Origin: Streptomyces filipinensis
GTDB lineage: Bacteria > Actinomycetota > Actinomycetes > Streptomycetales > Streptomycetaceae
NCBI RefSeq assembly: GCF_014649495.1
Contig: NZ_BMTD01000001.1
Span: 843,276-907,275, forward strand
DNA length: 64,000 nt
Direction: 5' to 3'
Part shown: positions 8,181 to 16,004 of the stretch, one piece after another
Layout of the letters: every line of letters begins with the position of its first letter
Numbering within the stretch: position 1 is the stretch's first letter
Translations under genes and position numbers: made by a program
The notes under the pieces: model-generated
Told to the model about the DNA's origin: nothing
The model's database searches: none
What the model saw: only the letters and a program-made list of their open reading frames with translations

Positions 8181-8923
8181 CTCCCCTCCTCCGCGAGGAT
8201 ATTGAGCGCACGGCGGATCACCTCGGCCTGGGCGGGCGCGAAGTCCGCGTACAGGGCGCGCAGGACGGCGTGGTCGGGGTGGACCGGGCCGGCCGGCAGC
8301 AGTCCCGCGGGAATGCAGCCGGCCAGGGTCCGTGCGGCCACCGCCACGCGCGGGTCGTCCGGTCCGGCGTCCGCGAGGGCGTCGAGCAGCGCGTGCGCCT
8401 CGCGGGTCCGCGCCAGTGCGTCCGGGTCCTCCAGGACGCCGCGCAGCGCGGACAGCAGCCGCTCCCGTTGCTCGGGGGGTGCCCCGGTGTCGATCAGGGC
8501 GAGGATCTCGCGGTCCTTGGCGGCCGTGGGCGAGTCGCCACCGGACAACGAGCCGAACAGTTCGGCCAGTTGCGGCGAGACGGGCCCCTCGGCGGGCAGT
8601 TCCCCGGCGTCCAGCAGCGCCCGCAGCCGCTGCCGGCGCTCCCGGATCCCCGCCTCCTGCCGGGCCAGGTCCTCGTCCAGCTCGGTGAGCACCTCGACCA
8701 GGTCCTTCCCGGCGTCGTCGGCGAGCGCGTCCCGCACCTCGGCGAGACCCAGCCCCAGCTCGGTCAGCCGCCGGATCCGGGCGAGGACGACGGCGTGCCG
8801 GAGGGTGTAGTGCCGGTAGCCGTTGGACCTGCGCTCGGGTTCGGGCAGCAGGCCCAGGTGGTGGTAGTGCCGCACGGTGCGCGTCGTGACGCCGACGGCG
8901 GCGCCGAGTTCTCCGATCCGCAT
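8177..8923 (-). CDS. MerR family transcriptional regulator
   Basis: A 248-residue regulator. Residues 1-70 form the MerR winged helix (MRIGELGAAVGVTTRTVRHYHHLGLL, then SNGYRHYT). A dimerisation coiled coil follows near 75-125, then a roughly 120-residue effector region rich in Ala, Leu and Asp that resembles no metal-binding loop. There is no cysteine-based metal site, so an organic or multidrug ligand is more likely than a metal. It is transcribed with the FAD monooxygenase upstream (33-base gap) and the membrane protein downstream (ATGA overlap). It may regulate that operon, but the palindrome at 10514-10543 is more TetR-like. Confidence 0.9.
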   Translation of the reverse strand: MRIGELGAAVGVTTRTVRHYHHLGLLPEPERRSNGYRHYTLRHAVVLARIRRLTELGLGLAEVRDALADDAGKDLVEVLTELDEDLARQEAGIRERRQRLRALLDAGELPAEGPVSPQLAELFGSLSGGDSPTAAKDREILALIDTGAPPEQRERLLSALRGVLEDPDALARTREAHALLDALADAGPDDPRVAVAARTLAGCIPAGLLPAGPVHPDHAVLRALYADFAPAQAEVIRRALNILAEEGR

Positions 8924-8956
8924 GGGATCAGTACAGACGTTGACGTCGCGGCAGGG

Positions 8957-10504
8957 TCAAGCGGAGACCGCCGGGGCGCCGAGCCAGCGCTCCAGGGACT
9001 CCGGCAGGCCCTTGCCGCCCTCGTCCTCGGCGGCCCAGGCCACGAACCCGTCCGGCCGCGCGAACAGCGCCCTGAGGCCGGACCGGTCCGGGCAGGCGAG
9101 CGTACGGACCTCCAGCCGGTCGCCGTACCCCTCGGCGTGGGCGCGCAGTGCGGCGTCGTCGGCGAGGTCGAGCAGCAGGGCGCGGCCGGAGTGCAGGTGG
9201 TCGCCGAGCCGGGTGCCGTCGGCCAGCACCAGGTCGGGGGCGCTGGCGCCGGTCAGCGGGTGGTCGCCGGGCAGGTCGTAGCGCTGCCATATGCCGGAGA
9301 TCCGCGTGACGAGGTACGTCGTGCCGGTGGTGGTCAGCGCCAGGTCGGTGACCACCCGGCGCAGGGCGCGGGCGTGCCGGTCCGGGCGCATCACCGCGAT
9401 CTGGGCGCGGGTCCAGTCGAGCACCCAGGCGCCGATCGGATGCCGCTCGGCGGTGTAGCTGTCCAGCAGGGACTCGGGTGCCGTGCCGCGTACGACGGCG
9501 GCCAGCTTCCACCCCAGGTTCATCGCGTCCCCGATGCCCAGGTTGAGCCCCTGCCCGCCGAACGGCGAGTGCACATGCGCGGCGTCGCCCGCGAGCAGCA
9601 CCCGCCCCTTGCGGTAGTCGGTGGCCTGGCGGGCGTTGTCGGTGAAGCGGGTGGCGCTGACCACCTTGTCGACCGTGACCTCCGGCACGCCCGTGACCCG
9701 GCGCAGGCTGGCCTGCAGTTCCCCGGCGGTGAGGGGCGCCGAGCGGTCGGCCGGGGGCCTGTCGAACTCCACGGTGAGGATCCGGCCCGGGAAGGGTCCG
9801 TGCACATACGTGCCCACGTCGGTCGTGTTCCAGCCCGTTCCCAGCCGTTCGGCGCCGGTCAGCTCCACCACCGCCTGGTAGGCGGTGATCTCCGGGTCCG
9901 TGCCCGGGAAGTCGAAGCCGGCGAGCTTGCGGACGGTGCTGCGGCCGCCGTCGCAGCCGACCAGCCAGCCGGCGCGGACCGTTCCCTCGCCGGTGTGTAC
10001 GGCGACCCCGTCCGCGTCGGCGTCGAAGCCGGTGAGCTCCACTCCCCGGCGCACCTCCACCCCGAGCCGCGCGGCCCGCCGGCCCAGGATCCGCTCCAGC
10101 TCGGCCTGGGGCACACCGAGTCCCAGGTCGGCCGCCGGGCCGGCGTCCGCCCATGCCGGGTCCGAGCCGTCGAAGAGATCGGAGTCCATGGGGATCCCGG
10201 CGAAGTGCCCGGCGAACTTGGGCGGGAGCTTGTCCCAGCGCTGTGGCGCGCCGCTCCCCCGGAAGGCCCGCAGCCGCTCCCGCGCCGCCTCCCACACCGC
10301 CGTCAGCTCGGGCAGCATTCCCCGGCGGTAGAAGGCGATCGCGCTCGGGATGTTGATCGCGCCCGCCTTGATCGTCTCGTCCACCTCGGTCAGCCGCTCC
10401 ACGACCAGCACCCGCGCACCGCCGAGCCCCAGCTCACAGCCGAGGAAGAGCCCCACGGGCCCGGCACCCGCCACCACCACGTCGTACTCGGTCATCGTCG
10501 TCAT
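8957..10504 (-). CDS. FAD-dependent aromatic hydroxylase (PHBH-fold, rifampicin monooxygenase-like)
   Basis: A 515-residue class A flavoprotein monooxygenase. The N-terminal dinucleotide fold has VVVAGAGPVGLFLG, the GCDGGRSTVR DG motif lies near residue 180, and the FAD ribityl motif VLLAGDAAHVHSPFGGQG is near 300. A C-terminal thioredoxin-like domain follows (about 400-515), as in rifampicin/tetracenomycin-type hydroxylases. It uses NAD(P)H and O2 to hydroxylate an aromatic substrate that cannot be inferred. Starts at 10504 (MTTMTEYD), 10495 or GTG 10522 are possible; none has a clear Shine-Dalgarno, so a leaderless or near-leaderless mRNA is plausible. It is divergent from a TetR gene, and a 30-base palindrome overlaps both starts, suggesting TetR-controlled induction by the substrate. 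Confidence 0.9.
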   Translation of the reverse strand: MTTMTEYDVVVAGAGPVGLFLGCELGLGGARVLVVERLTEVDETIKAGAINIPSAIAFYRRGMLPELTAVWEAARERLRAFRGSGAPQRWDKLPPKFAGHFAGIPMDSDLFDGSDPAWADAGPAADLGLGVPQAELERILGRRAARLGVEVRRGVELTGFDADADGVAVHTGEGTVRAGWLVGCDGGRSTVRKLAGFDFPGTDPEITAYQAVVELTGAERLGTGWNTTDVGTYVHGPFPGRILTVEFDRPPADRSAPLTAGELQASLRRVTGVPEVTVDKVVSATRFTDNARQATDYRKGRVLLAGDAAHVHSPFGGQGLNLGIGDAMNLGWKLAAVVRGTAPESLLDSYTAERHPIGAWVLDWTRAQIAVMRPDRHARALRRVVTDLALTTTGTTYLVTRISGIWQRYDLPGDHPLTGASAPDLVLADGTRLGDHLHSGRALLLDLADDAALRAHAEGYGDRLEVRTLACPDRSGLRALFARPDGFVAWAAEDEGGKGLPESLERWLGAPAVSA

Positions 10505-10513
10505 GGTGATCAA

Positions 10514-10543
10514 TATAGTCACTAAAAGTTTTGAGCGGCTATA
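10514..10543. promoter_or_regulatory. 30-bp near-palindromic operator between monooxygenase and TetR genes
   Basis: The half-sites TATAGTCACTAAAAG and TTTTGAGCGGCTATA are inverted with 11 of 15 positions matching, centred between 10528 and 10529. The outer TATAG/CTATA and inner AAAA/TTTT pairs are perfect. The site is strikingly AT-rich for this genome and lies between start codons only about 50 bases apart, so bound repressor would cover both promoters. The TetR protein at 10552 is the obvious ligand. Confidence 0.7.
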
Positions 10544-10551
10544 GTTTTCTC

Positions 10552-11166
10552 ATGCATGAGGAACTCTCGCTGAGGGAGCGCAAGAAGCGCGAGACGCGGC
10601 AGCGGATCTCGGACATCGCCACGGGCCTGTTCGCGGAGCGTGGCTTCGACGCGGTGACGGTCGCGGAGGTGGCGCGGGCGGCCGGGGTCTCCGCGATGAC
10701 GGTCTTCAACTACTTCCCGCGCAAGGAGGACCTCTTCCTCGACCGCATCCCGCAGGCCGCCGAACTCCTCGCCTCGGCGGTGCGCGACCGCGCGCCCGGC
10801 GAGCCCCCGCTCGCCGCCCTGCGCCGCCTCGCGCTGCGCCTGCTCGACGAGCGGCACCCGCTCGGCGGCGTGGGGGAGACCTTCGCCCCCTTCTGGCGGA
10901 TCGTCGTCGGCTCGCCGGCGCTGCGCGCCCGCGCCCGTGAGGGCGCCGAGGAGGTGGAGCGGGCCCTGGCCGCCGCCCTCACCGAAACCGCCGCGCCCGA
11001 CCCCCGCCTGCTCGCGGCCCTGGTCGTGGCGGCCTACCGGACGGTCTCCACCGCCTCCGTGCGCCGGCTGATGGCGGGTGACGCGGTGGCGGAGGTGGCC
11101 CGGGAGCACCGGGCGGCCCTGGAGGCGGCCTTCGCCGCACTCCAGCGCACGGGCCTTGACGGCTAA
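10552..11166 (+). CDS. TetR family transcriptional regulator
   Basis: A 204-residue TetR-type repressor. The helix-turn-helix covers residues 10-55 (RKKRETRQRISDIATGLFAE, then VTVAEVARAAGVSAMTVFNYFPRKEDLF). The ATG at 10552 is used, only 8 bases from the operator edge and without a strong ribosome binding site. The ligand domain is alpha-helical and rich in Ala, Leu and Arg. Divergent placement next to the flavin monooxygenase and the shared operator suggest autoregulation and control of that enzyme. The stop codon lies inside the first of two GGCTAAC palindromes that belong to the next operon. Confidence 0.92.
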   Translation: MHEELSLRERKKRETRQRISDIATGLFAERGFDAVTVAEVARAAGVSAMTVFNYFPRKEDLFLDRIPQAAELLASAVRDRAPGEPPLAALRRLALRLLDERHPLGGVGETFAPFWRIVVGSPALRARAREGAEEVERALAAALTETAAPDPRLLAALVVAAYRTVSTASVRRLMAGDAVAEVAREHRAALEAAFAALQRTGLDG

Positions 11167-11177
11167 CGGTGTTAGCC
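11161..11177. promoter_or_regulatory. operator copy 1, perfect GGCTAAC palindrome
   Basis: GGCTAACGGTGTTAGCC: 7-base arms GGCTAAC/GTTAGCC around GGT. The TAA inside it is the stop codon of the upstream TetR gene. An identical copy begins 37 bases downstream (11198). Both precede the DUF4260-TetR operon, so the second TetR protein (11668-12207) is the likely ligand, giving autoregulation. Confidence 0.8.
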
Positions 11178-11197
11178 ATACGGTCGGAGGGCAGGGC

Positions 11198-11214
11198 GGC
11201 TAACGGTGTTAGCC
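11198..11214. promoter_or_regulatory. operator copy 2, identical GGCTAAC palindrome
   Basis: The same 17 bases as copy 1, 20 bases after its end and 41 bases before the DUF4260 ATG. Exact duplication of a 17-mer within 54 bases is very unlikely by chance and marks a two-dimer TetR operator. Confidence 0.82.
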
Positions 11215-11255
11215 GCATCCTCGCCCGAGACCGCCGTACGACACCGGAGGCAGTC

Positions 11256-11675
11256 ATGACCGCAGCGGCCGGCATCACCCGCGCGCCCCGCTCCGCCCGC
11301 ACCGTTCTGCGCCGCACCGCCTGGCTGGCGCTCGCCCTGTTCTGGTCGGCCTTCGCGGTGCTGGAGGGCGTCAACCACGGCTGGCTCGCCGGCACCCTGG
11401 CCCTGGCCCTCCTCGTCCTGCCGGACCTGACCTTCCTGGTCGCCCTCGACGACGCGCCCCCCATGGCCAAGGGGCAGCTGCCGCCGCGCGCGGTGCCGTA
11501 CTACAACGCGATGCACCGCGCCCTGGTCCCGCTCGCACTGCTGGTCGCCTACAGCGTCCTGCCTGTCTCCTGGCCGCCCGCCTTCGCGGCCCTGTGCGGC
11601 TGGCTCGCCCACATCTCGTACGATCGCGCCTTCGGCTACGGGCTGCGCACAAAGGAGGGCTTCCAGCGTGACTGA
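11256..11675 (+). CDS. DUF4260-like small membrane protein
   Basis: A 139-residue protein with three to four hydrophobic segments: WLALALFWSAFAVLEG near 23-38, GTLALALLVLPDLTFLVAL near 46-64, LVPLALLVAYSVLPV near 90-104, and a weaker one near 110. The C-terminal ISYDRAFGYGLRTKEGF matches the DUF4260 signature (DRxxGYGLK...GF). Start ATG 11256 follows ACCGGAGGCAG. The 3' end overlaps the TetR start by 8 bases (stop at 11675, GTG at 11668), so the pair is one operon. DUF4260 has no established function; the TetR coupling suggests an inducible membrane stress or export role, which is inference. Confidence 0.85.
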   Translation: MTAAAGITRAPRSARTVLRRTAWLALALFWSAFAVLEGVNHGWLAGTLALALLVLPDLTFLVALDDAPPMAKGQLPPRAVPYYNAMHRALVPLALLVAYSVLPVSWPPAFAALCGWLAHISYDRAFGYGLRTKEGFQRD

Positions 11676-12207
11676 GCGTCCCCCCGCCACCGACCGGCTC
11701 ACCCCCCGCGCCCGCGAGATCGTGGCGGCCGCCCGGGATCTCCTGGAGGAGTCCGGGCCCGCCCTGCTCACCATGCGCACCCTCGCCGACCGCCTCGGCA
11801 TCAGGGCGCCGTCCCTCTACAAGCACTTTCCCGACAAGCACGCCGTGGAGGTCGAACTGACCGCACGGATGCTCCAGGAGTCGGCCGAGGCCCTGGAGGC
11901 GGCCGAGACCCGCGCGCCCGGCTCCCTCGCAGCGCTCGCCGAGGCCTACCGCGTCTACGCCCTCGCCCACCCGCACCTGTACCGCCTGGCCACCGAACGC
12001 CCGCTGCCCCGCGCCGAACTCCCCGCCGGGCTGGAGGACCGGGCCGCCCTGCCGCTGCTGCGCGCCTGCGGCGGCGACCTCGACCTGGCCCGCGCGACCT
12101 GGGCCTTCGCCCACGGCATGGTCATCCTGGAGATCCACGGCCGCTTTCCCGCCGACGCCGACCTGGACGCGGCATGGAAGCGGGGCCTGAAAGCGTTGCA
12201 CCCCTAG
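11668..12207 (+). CDS. TetR family transcriptional regulator (WHG-type C-terminus)
   Basis: A 179-residue repressor. The DNA-binding domain is at residues 8-58 (TPRAREIVAAARDLLEESGP, then TMRTLADRLGIRAPSLYKHFPDKHAVE). The rest, with ALAEAYRVYALAHPHLYRLATERPL and FAHGMVILEIHGRF, is typical of the TetR_C_33/WHG ligand domain. GTG 11668 follows AAAGGAGGG at a good spacing and lies within the end of the DUF4260 gene. It probably binds the two GGCTAAC palindromes at 11161 and 11198 and represses its own operon. Confidence 0.92.
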   Translation: MTERPPATDRLTPRAREIVAAARDLLEESGPALLTMRTLADRLGIRAPSLYKHFPDKHAVEVELTARMLQESAEALEAAETRAPGSLAALAEAYRVYALAHPHLYRLATERPLPRAELPAGLEDRAALPLLRACGGDLDLARATWAFAHGMVILEIHGRFPADADLDAAWKRGLKALHP

Positions 12208-12219
12208 GCGAAAGGGGTG
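12199..12219 (+). promoter_or_regulatory. small hairpin over the TetR stop and AraC ribosome binding site
   Basis: CACCCCT (12199-12205) pairs perfectly with AGGGGTG (12213-12219) around a 7-base loop. It includes the TetR stop codon, and its 3' arm touches the GGTGGAGGG ribosome binding site of the AraC gene. It could be a weak terminator or modulate translation; evidence is limited to the pairing. Confidence 0.35.
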
Positions 12220-12227
12220 GAGGGCGA

Positions 12228-13049
12228 ATGACTGAACAGGCGCGGTGGACGCGGGCCCGGCTGGGCCACGGCGGGCCGCCGCTCGACCTCCTGACGGCGG
12301 ACTTCCGCCGGCACACCTACGCTCCGCACGCCCACGAGGAGTACACCGTCGGCGTCTGCGTCGGCGGCTGCGAGGTGATCGACTACCGGGGCGGCCACAT
12401 CCGCACCGGACCGGGCACCATCGTGGTCCTCGACCCCGGCGAGATGCACACCGGCGGCCCCGGCAACGCCACCGACGGCTACGCCTACCGCGCCCTGTAC
12501 GCCGAGCCGTCGCTGCTGACCGACGGCATCCTCGGCGGGCTGCCGTACTTCCGTGAACCGCTCCTCGACGACCCCGAGCTGGCCATGGCGCTCCGCCGCT
12601 CCCACACCGAGCTCACCAGCTGCCCGGACCCGCTGGAGGCCGAGTCCGTCCTGCCGTGGCTGCTGACGGCCCTGGCCCGCCGCCACTCCACCGCCCGGCC
12701 CACGTCCGACGTGATCCCCGGCGCCGGCGCGATCGCGCTGACGGTCCGCGACCGCCTCGCCGACGAACTCACCGCACCGCCCCCGCTCGCCGGCCTCGCC
12801 GCCGAGCTCGGACTGTCCCGCTACCAGCTGCTGCGGGCCTTCCGCACGACCATGGGCATACCTCCCTACGCCTGGCTCGCCCAGTACCGGGTGACCCGGG
12901 CCCGCGCGCTGCTCGCCTCCGGACTGCGCCCCGCCGAGGTGGCCCCGCTCGTCGGCTTCGCCGACCAGGCGCATCTGACCCGCTGGTTCCGCCGCGTGCT
13001 CGGGGTGACGCCGGCGCAGTACCGCAACAGCGTTCAAGACACCCCGTGA
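12228..13049 (+). CDS. AraC family transcriptional regulator with N-terminal cupin
   Basis: A 273-residue activator-type regulator. Residues 20-120 are the AraC-binding cupin (FRRHTYAPHAHEEYTVGVCVGG, then GPGTIVVLDPGEMHTG), with the paired His residues usual in this domain. Residues 175-270 hold the double helix-turn-helix (LAGLAAELGLSRYQLLRAFR and PAEVAPLVGFADQAHLTRWF, then RRVLGVTPAQYR). ATG 12228 follows GGTGGAGGGC. Only 22 bases separate it from the EamA exporter gene, so the pair is co-transcribed. AraC-cupin regulators beside EamA/LysE exporters often sense the exported metabolite. Confidence 0.92.
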   Translation: MTEQARWTRARLGHGGPPLDLLTADFRRHTYAPHAHEEYTVGVCVGGCEVIDYRGGHIRTGPGTIVVLDPGEMHTGGPGNATDGYAYRALYAEPSLLTDGILGGLPYFREPLLDDPELAMALRRSHTELTSCPDPLEAESVLPWLLTALARRHSTARPTSDVIPGAGAIALTVRDRLADELTAPPPLAGLAAELGLSRYQLLRAFRTTMGIPPYAWLAQYRVTRARALLASGLRPAEVAPLVGFADQAHLTRWFRRVLGVTPAQYRNSVQDTP

Positions 13050-13071
13050 GGGCGCGGCCGAGACTCACCGC

Positions 13072-14001
13072 ATGACTGCACGTGGCTGGTTCCTGTTCTC
13101 CCTCATGGGAGTGATCTGGGGCGTTCCCTATCTGATGATCAAGGTGGCGGTGGACGAGGTGTCCCCGCCCGTGGTCGTGTTCACCCGCTGTGCGCTCGGC
13201 GCGGTGCTGCTGCTCCCCTTCGCCCTGCGCCAGGGCGGCCTGCCCCGGACCGTACGCACCCACTGGCGCCCCCTGCTGGCCTTCGCGTGCCTGGAGATCA
13301 TCGTCCCCTGGTTCACGCTCACCGACGCCGAACGGCACCTGTCCAGCTCGACGGCCGGTCTGCTGATCGCGGGCGTGCCGATCGTGGGACTGGTCGCCGC
13401 CCGCACGCTGGGTGACACGGAACGTCTCGGAGCCCGCCGCATCACCGGCCTCGCACTGGGCCTGGGCGGCGTGACGGTCCTGACCCTTCCCCATCTCACC
13501 GGCGGCGACGCCCGCTCCCTGGCCGAGGTCCTGCTGACGGTCCTGGGGTACGCCACCGCCCCGGTGATAGCCGCGCGCCGGCTGAAGGAGGTCCCGTCCC
13601 TGCACCTGACGGCGGCCTGTCTGACCCTGGCGGCCGTCGTCTACGCCCCGGTGGCGATCGTGGCCCGGCCGGCGTCCGTCCCCTCGTCCACCGTCCTGGC
13701 GGCCCTGGCCGGCCTGGGCGTGCTCTGCACGGCGGTGGCGTTCGTGGCGTTCCTGGAGCTGATCAAGGAGGCGGGCCCGACGCGGGCGACGGTGATCACC
13801 TACGTCAATCCGGCGGTGGCCGTGGCCGCGGGCGCGGTCTTCCTGCACGAGCCGCTGACCGCCACCGTCCTCGTGGCCTTCGCCCTCATCCTGGCGGGCT
13901 CGGTCCTGGCCACGGCCGCCGGTCCGCGCCGCCCCCGGCGCCCGGTACCATGGTCGACACGGCAGACGAGCCGGGCGGGCGGCCGCGTGGAGTCCCCCTA
14001 G
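13072..14001 (+). CDS. EamA/DMT superfamily exporter
   Basis: A 309-residue membrane protein with ten predicted helices arranged as two EamA repeats (about residues 5-135 and 145-280). The first repeat begins WFLFSLMGVIWGVPYLMIKVAV, and the second carries the typical AVAFVAFLELIKEAGPTRATVITYVNPAVAV block. Members export amino acids, metabolites or drugs; the substrate is not readable from sequence. It follows the AraC regulator by 22 bases. The last 13 codons overlap the 5' end of rnpB (13961 on). This Arg/Ser-rich tail is not conserved-looking, so the reading frame probably ran into the RNA gene. Confidence 0.9.
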   Translation: MTARGWFLFSLMGVIWGVPYLMIKVAVDEVSPPVVVFTRCALGAVLLLPFALRQGGLPRTVRTHWRPLLAFACLEIIVPWFTLTDAERHLSSSTAGLLIAGVPIVGLVAARTLGDTERLGARRITGLALGLGGVTVLTLPHLTGGDARSLAEVLLTVLGYATAPVIAARRLKEVPSLHLTAACLTLAAVVYAPVAIVARPASVPSSTVLAALAGLGVLCTAVAFVAFLELIKEAGPTRATVITYVNPAVAVAAGAVFLHEPLTATVLVAFALILAGSVLATAAGPRRPRRPVPWSTRQTSRAGGRVESP

Positions 14002-14370
14002 GGGGCTTCCCGAGGAACGTCCGGGCTCCACAGGGCAGGGTGGTGGCTAACGGCCACCCGGGGTGACCCGCGGGACAGTGCCACAGAAAGCAGACCGCCG
14101 GGGACCTCGTCCTCGGTAAGGGTGAAACGGTGGTGTAAGAGACCACCAGTGCCCAGGGTGACCTGGGCAGCTAGGTAAACCCCACCCGGAGCAAGGTCAA
14201 AAGGAGACACCTCGGTGTTTCTGCGCGGACGTTCGAGGGCTGCCCGCCCGAGTCCGCGGGTAGACCGCACGAGGCCGGTGGCAACACCGGCCCTAGATGG
14301 ATGGCCGTCGCCCCGGCGCCCGCGAGGGCACCGGGGAACAGAACCCGGCGTACAGCCCGACTCGTCTGCC
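13961..14370 (+). ncRNA. rnpB: RNase P RNA (M1-type, bacterial class A)
   Basis: Catalytic RNA of ribonuclease P, which removes 5' leaders from tRNA precursors. The P1 helix is exact: GGCAGACGAG (13961-13970) pairs with CTCGTCTGCC (14361-14370), which sets both ends. The universally conserved segments are present: GAGGAACGTCCGGGCTCCACAGGGC (14012 on), GGGTGACCCGCGGGACAGTGCCACAGAAA near 14061-14089, GGTAAGGGTGAAACGGTGGTGTAAGAGACC (from 14116), GGTAAACCCCACCCGGAGCAAGG (from 14174), and AGATGGATGGCCGTC near 14294. The length of about 410 bases fits Streptomyces. The 5' end overlaps the eamA 3' end by 41 bases, so its promoter must lie inside eamA coding sequence. Mature ends are inferred from P1. 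Confidence 0.97.
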
Positions 14371-14391
14371 CCACCCCCCCCCACGGGCCGC

Positions 14392-14715
14392 TCAGCGGCG
14401 GGCGGCCACGCGGGCCAGATGACGGGTGAACACCTCCTGCGCGTCCGGTGTCAGCGTCCGCAGGGCCACCAGCGCCGTGATCGCCACATCGCACAGCTCG
14501 CCCTGCACGTCCTCCCAGGTGTGGGTGACGCCCTTGCGCGGGTTCTGGCCGGTCGTACCGATGACCGCCTCCGCGACCTCGCCGACCTCCTCGGAGAGCT
14601 TGAGGAGGCGGAGCAGGAGCCCCTCGGTTCCGGTGTGCGTGCGGGCGGACTCCAGGCGGGTCCAGAGGTCGTCGAGGGTCGGCCACAGAGCGGCGGGGGT
14701 GTCCTGATCGGTCAT
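14392..14715 (-). CDS. MazG-like nucleotide pyrophosphohydrolase
   Basis: A 107-residue all-alpha NTP-PPase. The MazG metal-binding pattern is seen in LLKLSEEVGEVAEAVIG (ExxE, residues about 36-52) and WEDVQGELCDVAITALVAL (ExxxD, about 67-85). Such small proteins hydrolyse non-canonical or damaged NTPs to NMP plus pyrophosphate. ATG 14715 gives a normal family length. It lies 21 bases beyond the rnpB 3' end on the opposite strand. The DoxX gene upstream on the same strand is separated by about 100 bases. Confidence 0.88.
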   Translation of the reverse strand: MTDQDTPAALWPTLDDLWTRLESARTHTGTEGLLLRLLKLSEEVGEVAEAVIGTTGQNPRKGVTHTWEDVQGELCDVAITALVALRTLTPDAQEVFTRHLARVAARR

Positions 14716-14815
14716 GCCGGCCAGCGTCCCACGCCGTCCGGACCGGCCGTCGGCCACTCTCGCGAAGACCACCCCCGTTCCTCGCCCACCCCTGCCCACC
14801 CCTGCCCACCCCTCC

Positions 14816-15373
<558 letters not shown>

Positions 15374-15489
15374 GCAGACAGGCGGACGGGTTCCTCCCGT
15401 GTTTCCACCGTCGCAGCTCGCACACCGACGGGCCCGCCGTGGCGGGCGTTCGGGTGGCGGGTCCGGGACGCCGATGTGAACCTGGCGCC

Positions 15490-15816
15490 ATGACGATTCA
15501 GCCAGCCAAGCTCAGCGATCCGGCCGTCCGGGCCTTCGTGAACGCCGTCAACTCGCATGACCGGGAAGGCTTCATGGCGCTGCTCGCCCCGGGCGCGACC
15601 ATGGCGGACGACGGCTCCGACCGCGATCTCGCCGACTGGATCGACCGGGAGATCTTCACCTCCCACGGCCACATGGAGGTCGACAACGAGTCCGCCGGCG
15701 GCCGAGCCCTGCTCGCCCGCTACCGCAACGACACCTGGGGCGAGATGCGCACCAGGTGGACCTTCACCGTCGAGGACGACGGACGGATCTCCCGCTTCGA
15801 GACCGGGCAGGCCTAG
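15490..15816 (+). CDS. NTF2-like (SnoaL-type) protein
   Basis: A 108-residue protein with the cone-shaped NTF2 pattern: PAVRAFVNAVNSHDREGFMALLAPGATMADDG at the N-terminus, DLADWIDREIFTSHGHMEV in the middle, and a final WTFTVEDDGRISRFETGQA strand pair. These small folds host ligand-binding pockets or isomerase/hydrolase sites; no function can be assigned. It stands alone, divergent from DoxX, with about 120 bases between starts. Confidence 0.85.
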   Translation: MTIQPAKLSDPAVRAFVNAVNSHDREGFMALLAPGATMADDGSDRDLADWIDREIFTSHGHMEVDNESAGGRALLARYRNDTWGEMRTRWTFTVEDDGRISRFETGQA

Positions 15817-16004
15817 CCGGACGGGAGAAGCGGCCTCGGTCCACGTCGACCGGATGGTCGTCGGGGAGACGGGGGCGGACAGCGCGATCTTTGTAAGGCC
15901 TGGGAAACCAGGGGAACTCATCGGATTTTCATAACGCGGCAAATTCCGCGCCGTACCGGTCGCCCTGAAGGAATCCCCTGCTGGGCGCGGTGTACGGTCC
16001 CCGG

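Noticed and set aside
15898..15912. CCTGG-GAAA-CCAGG hairpin followed by GGGGAACTCATCGG, resembling part of a riboswitch (ydaO type) before the carboxypeptidase gene.
   Set aside because: Only a GNRA stem and a short sequence match; the paired elements needed for a ydaO/c-di-AMP or other riboswitch fold are not found.
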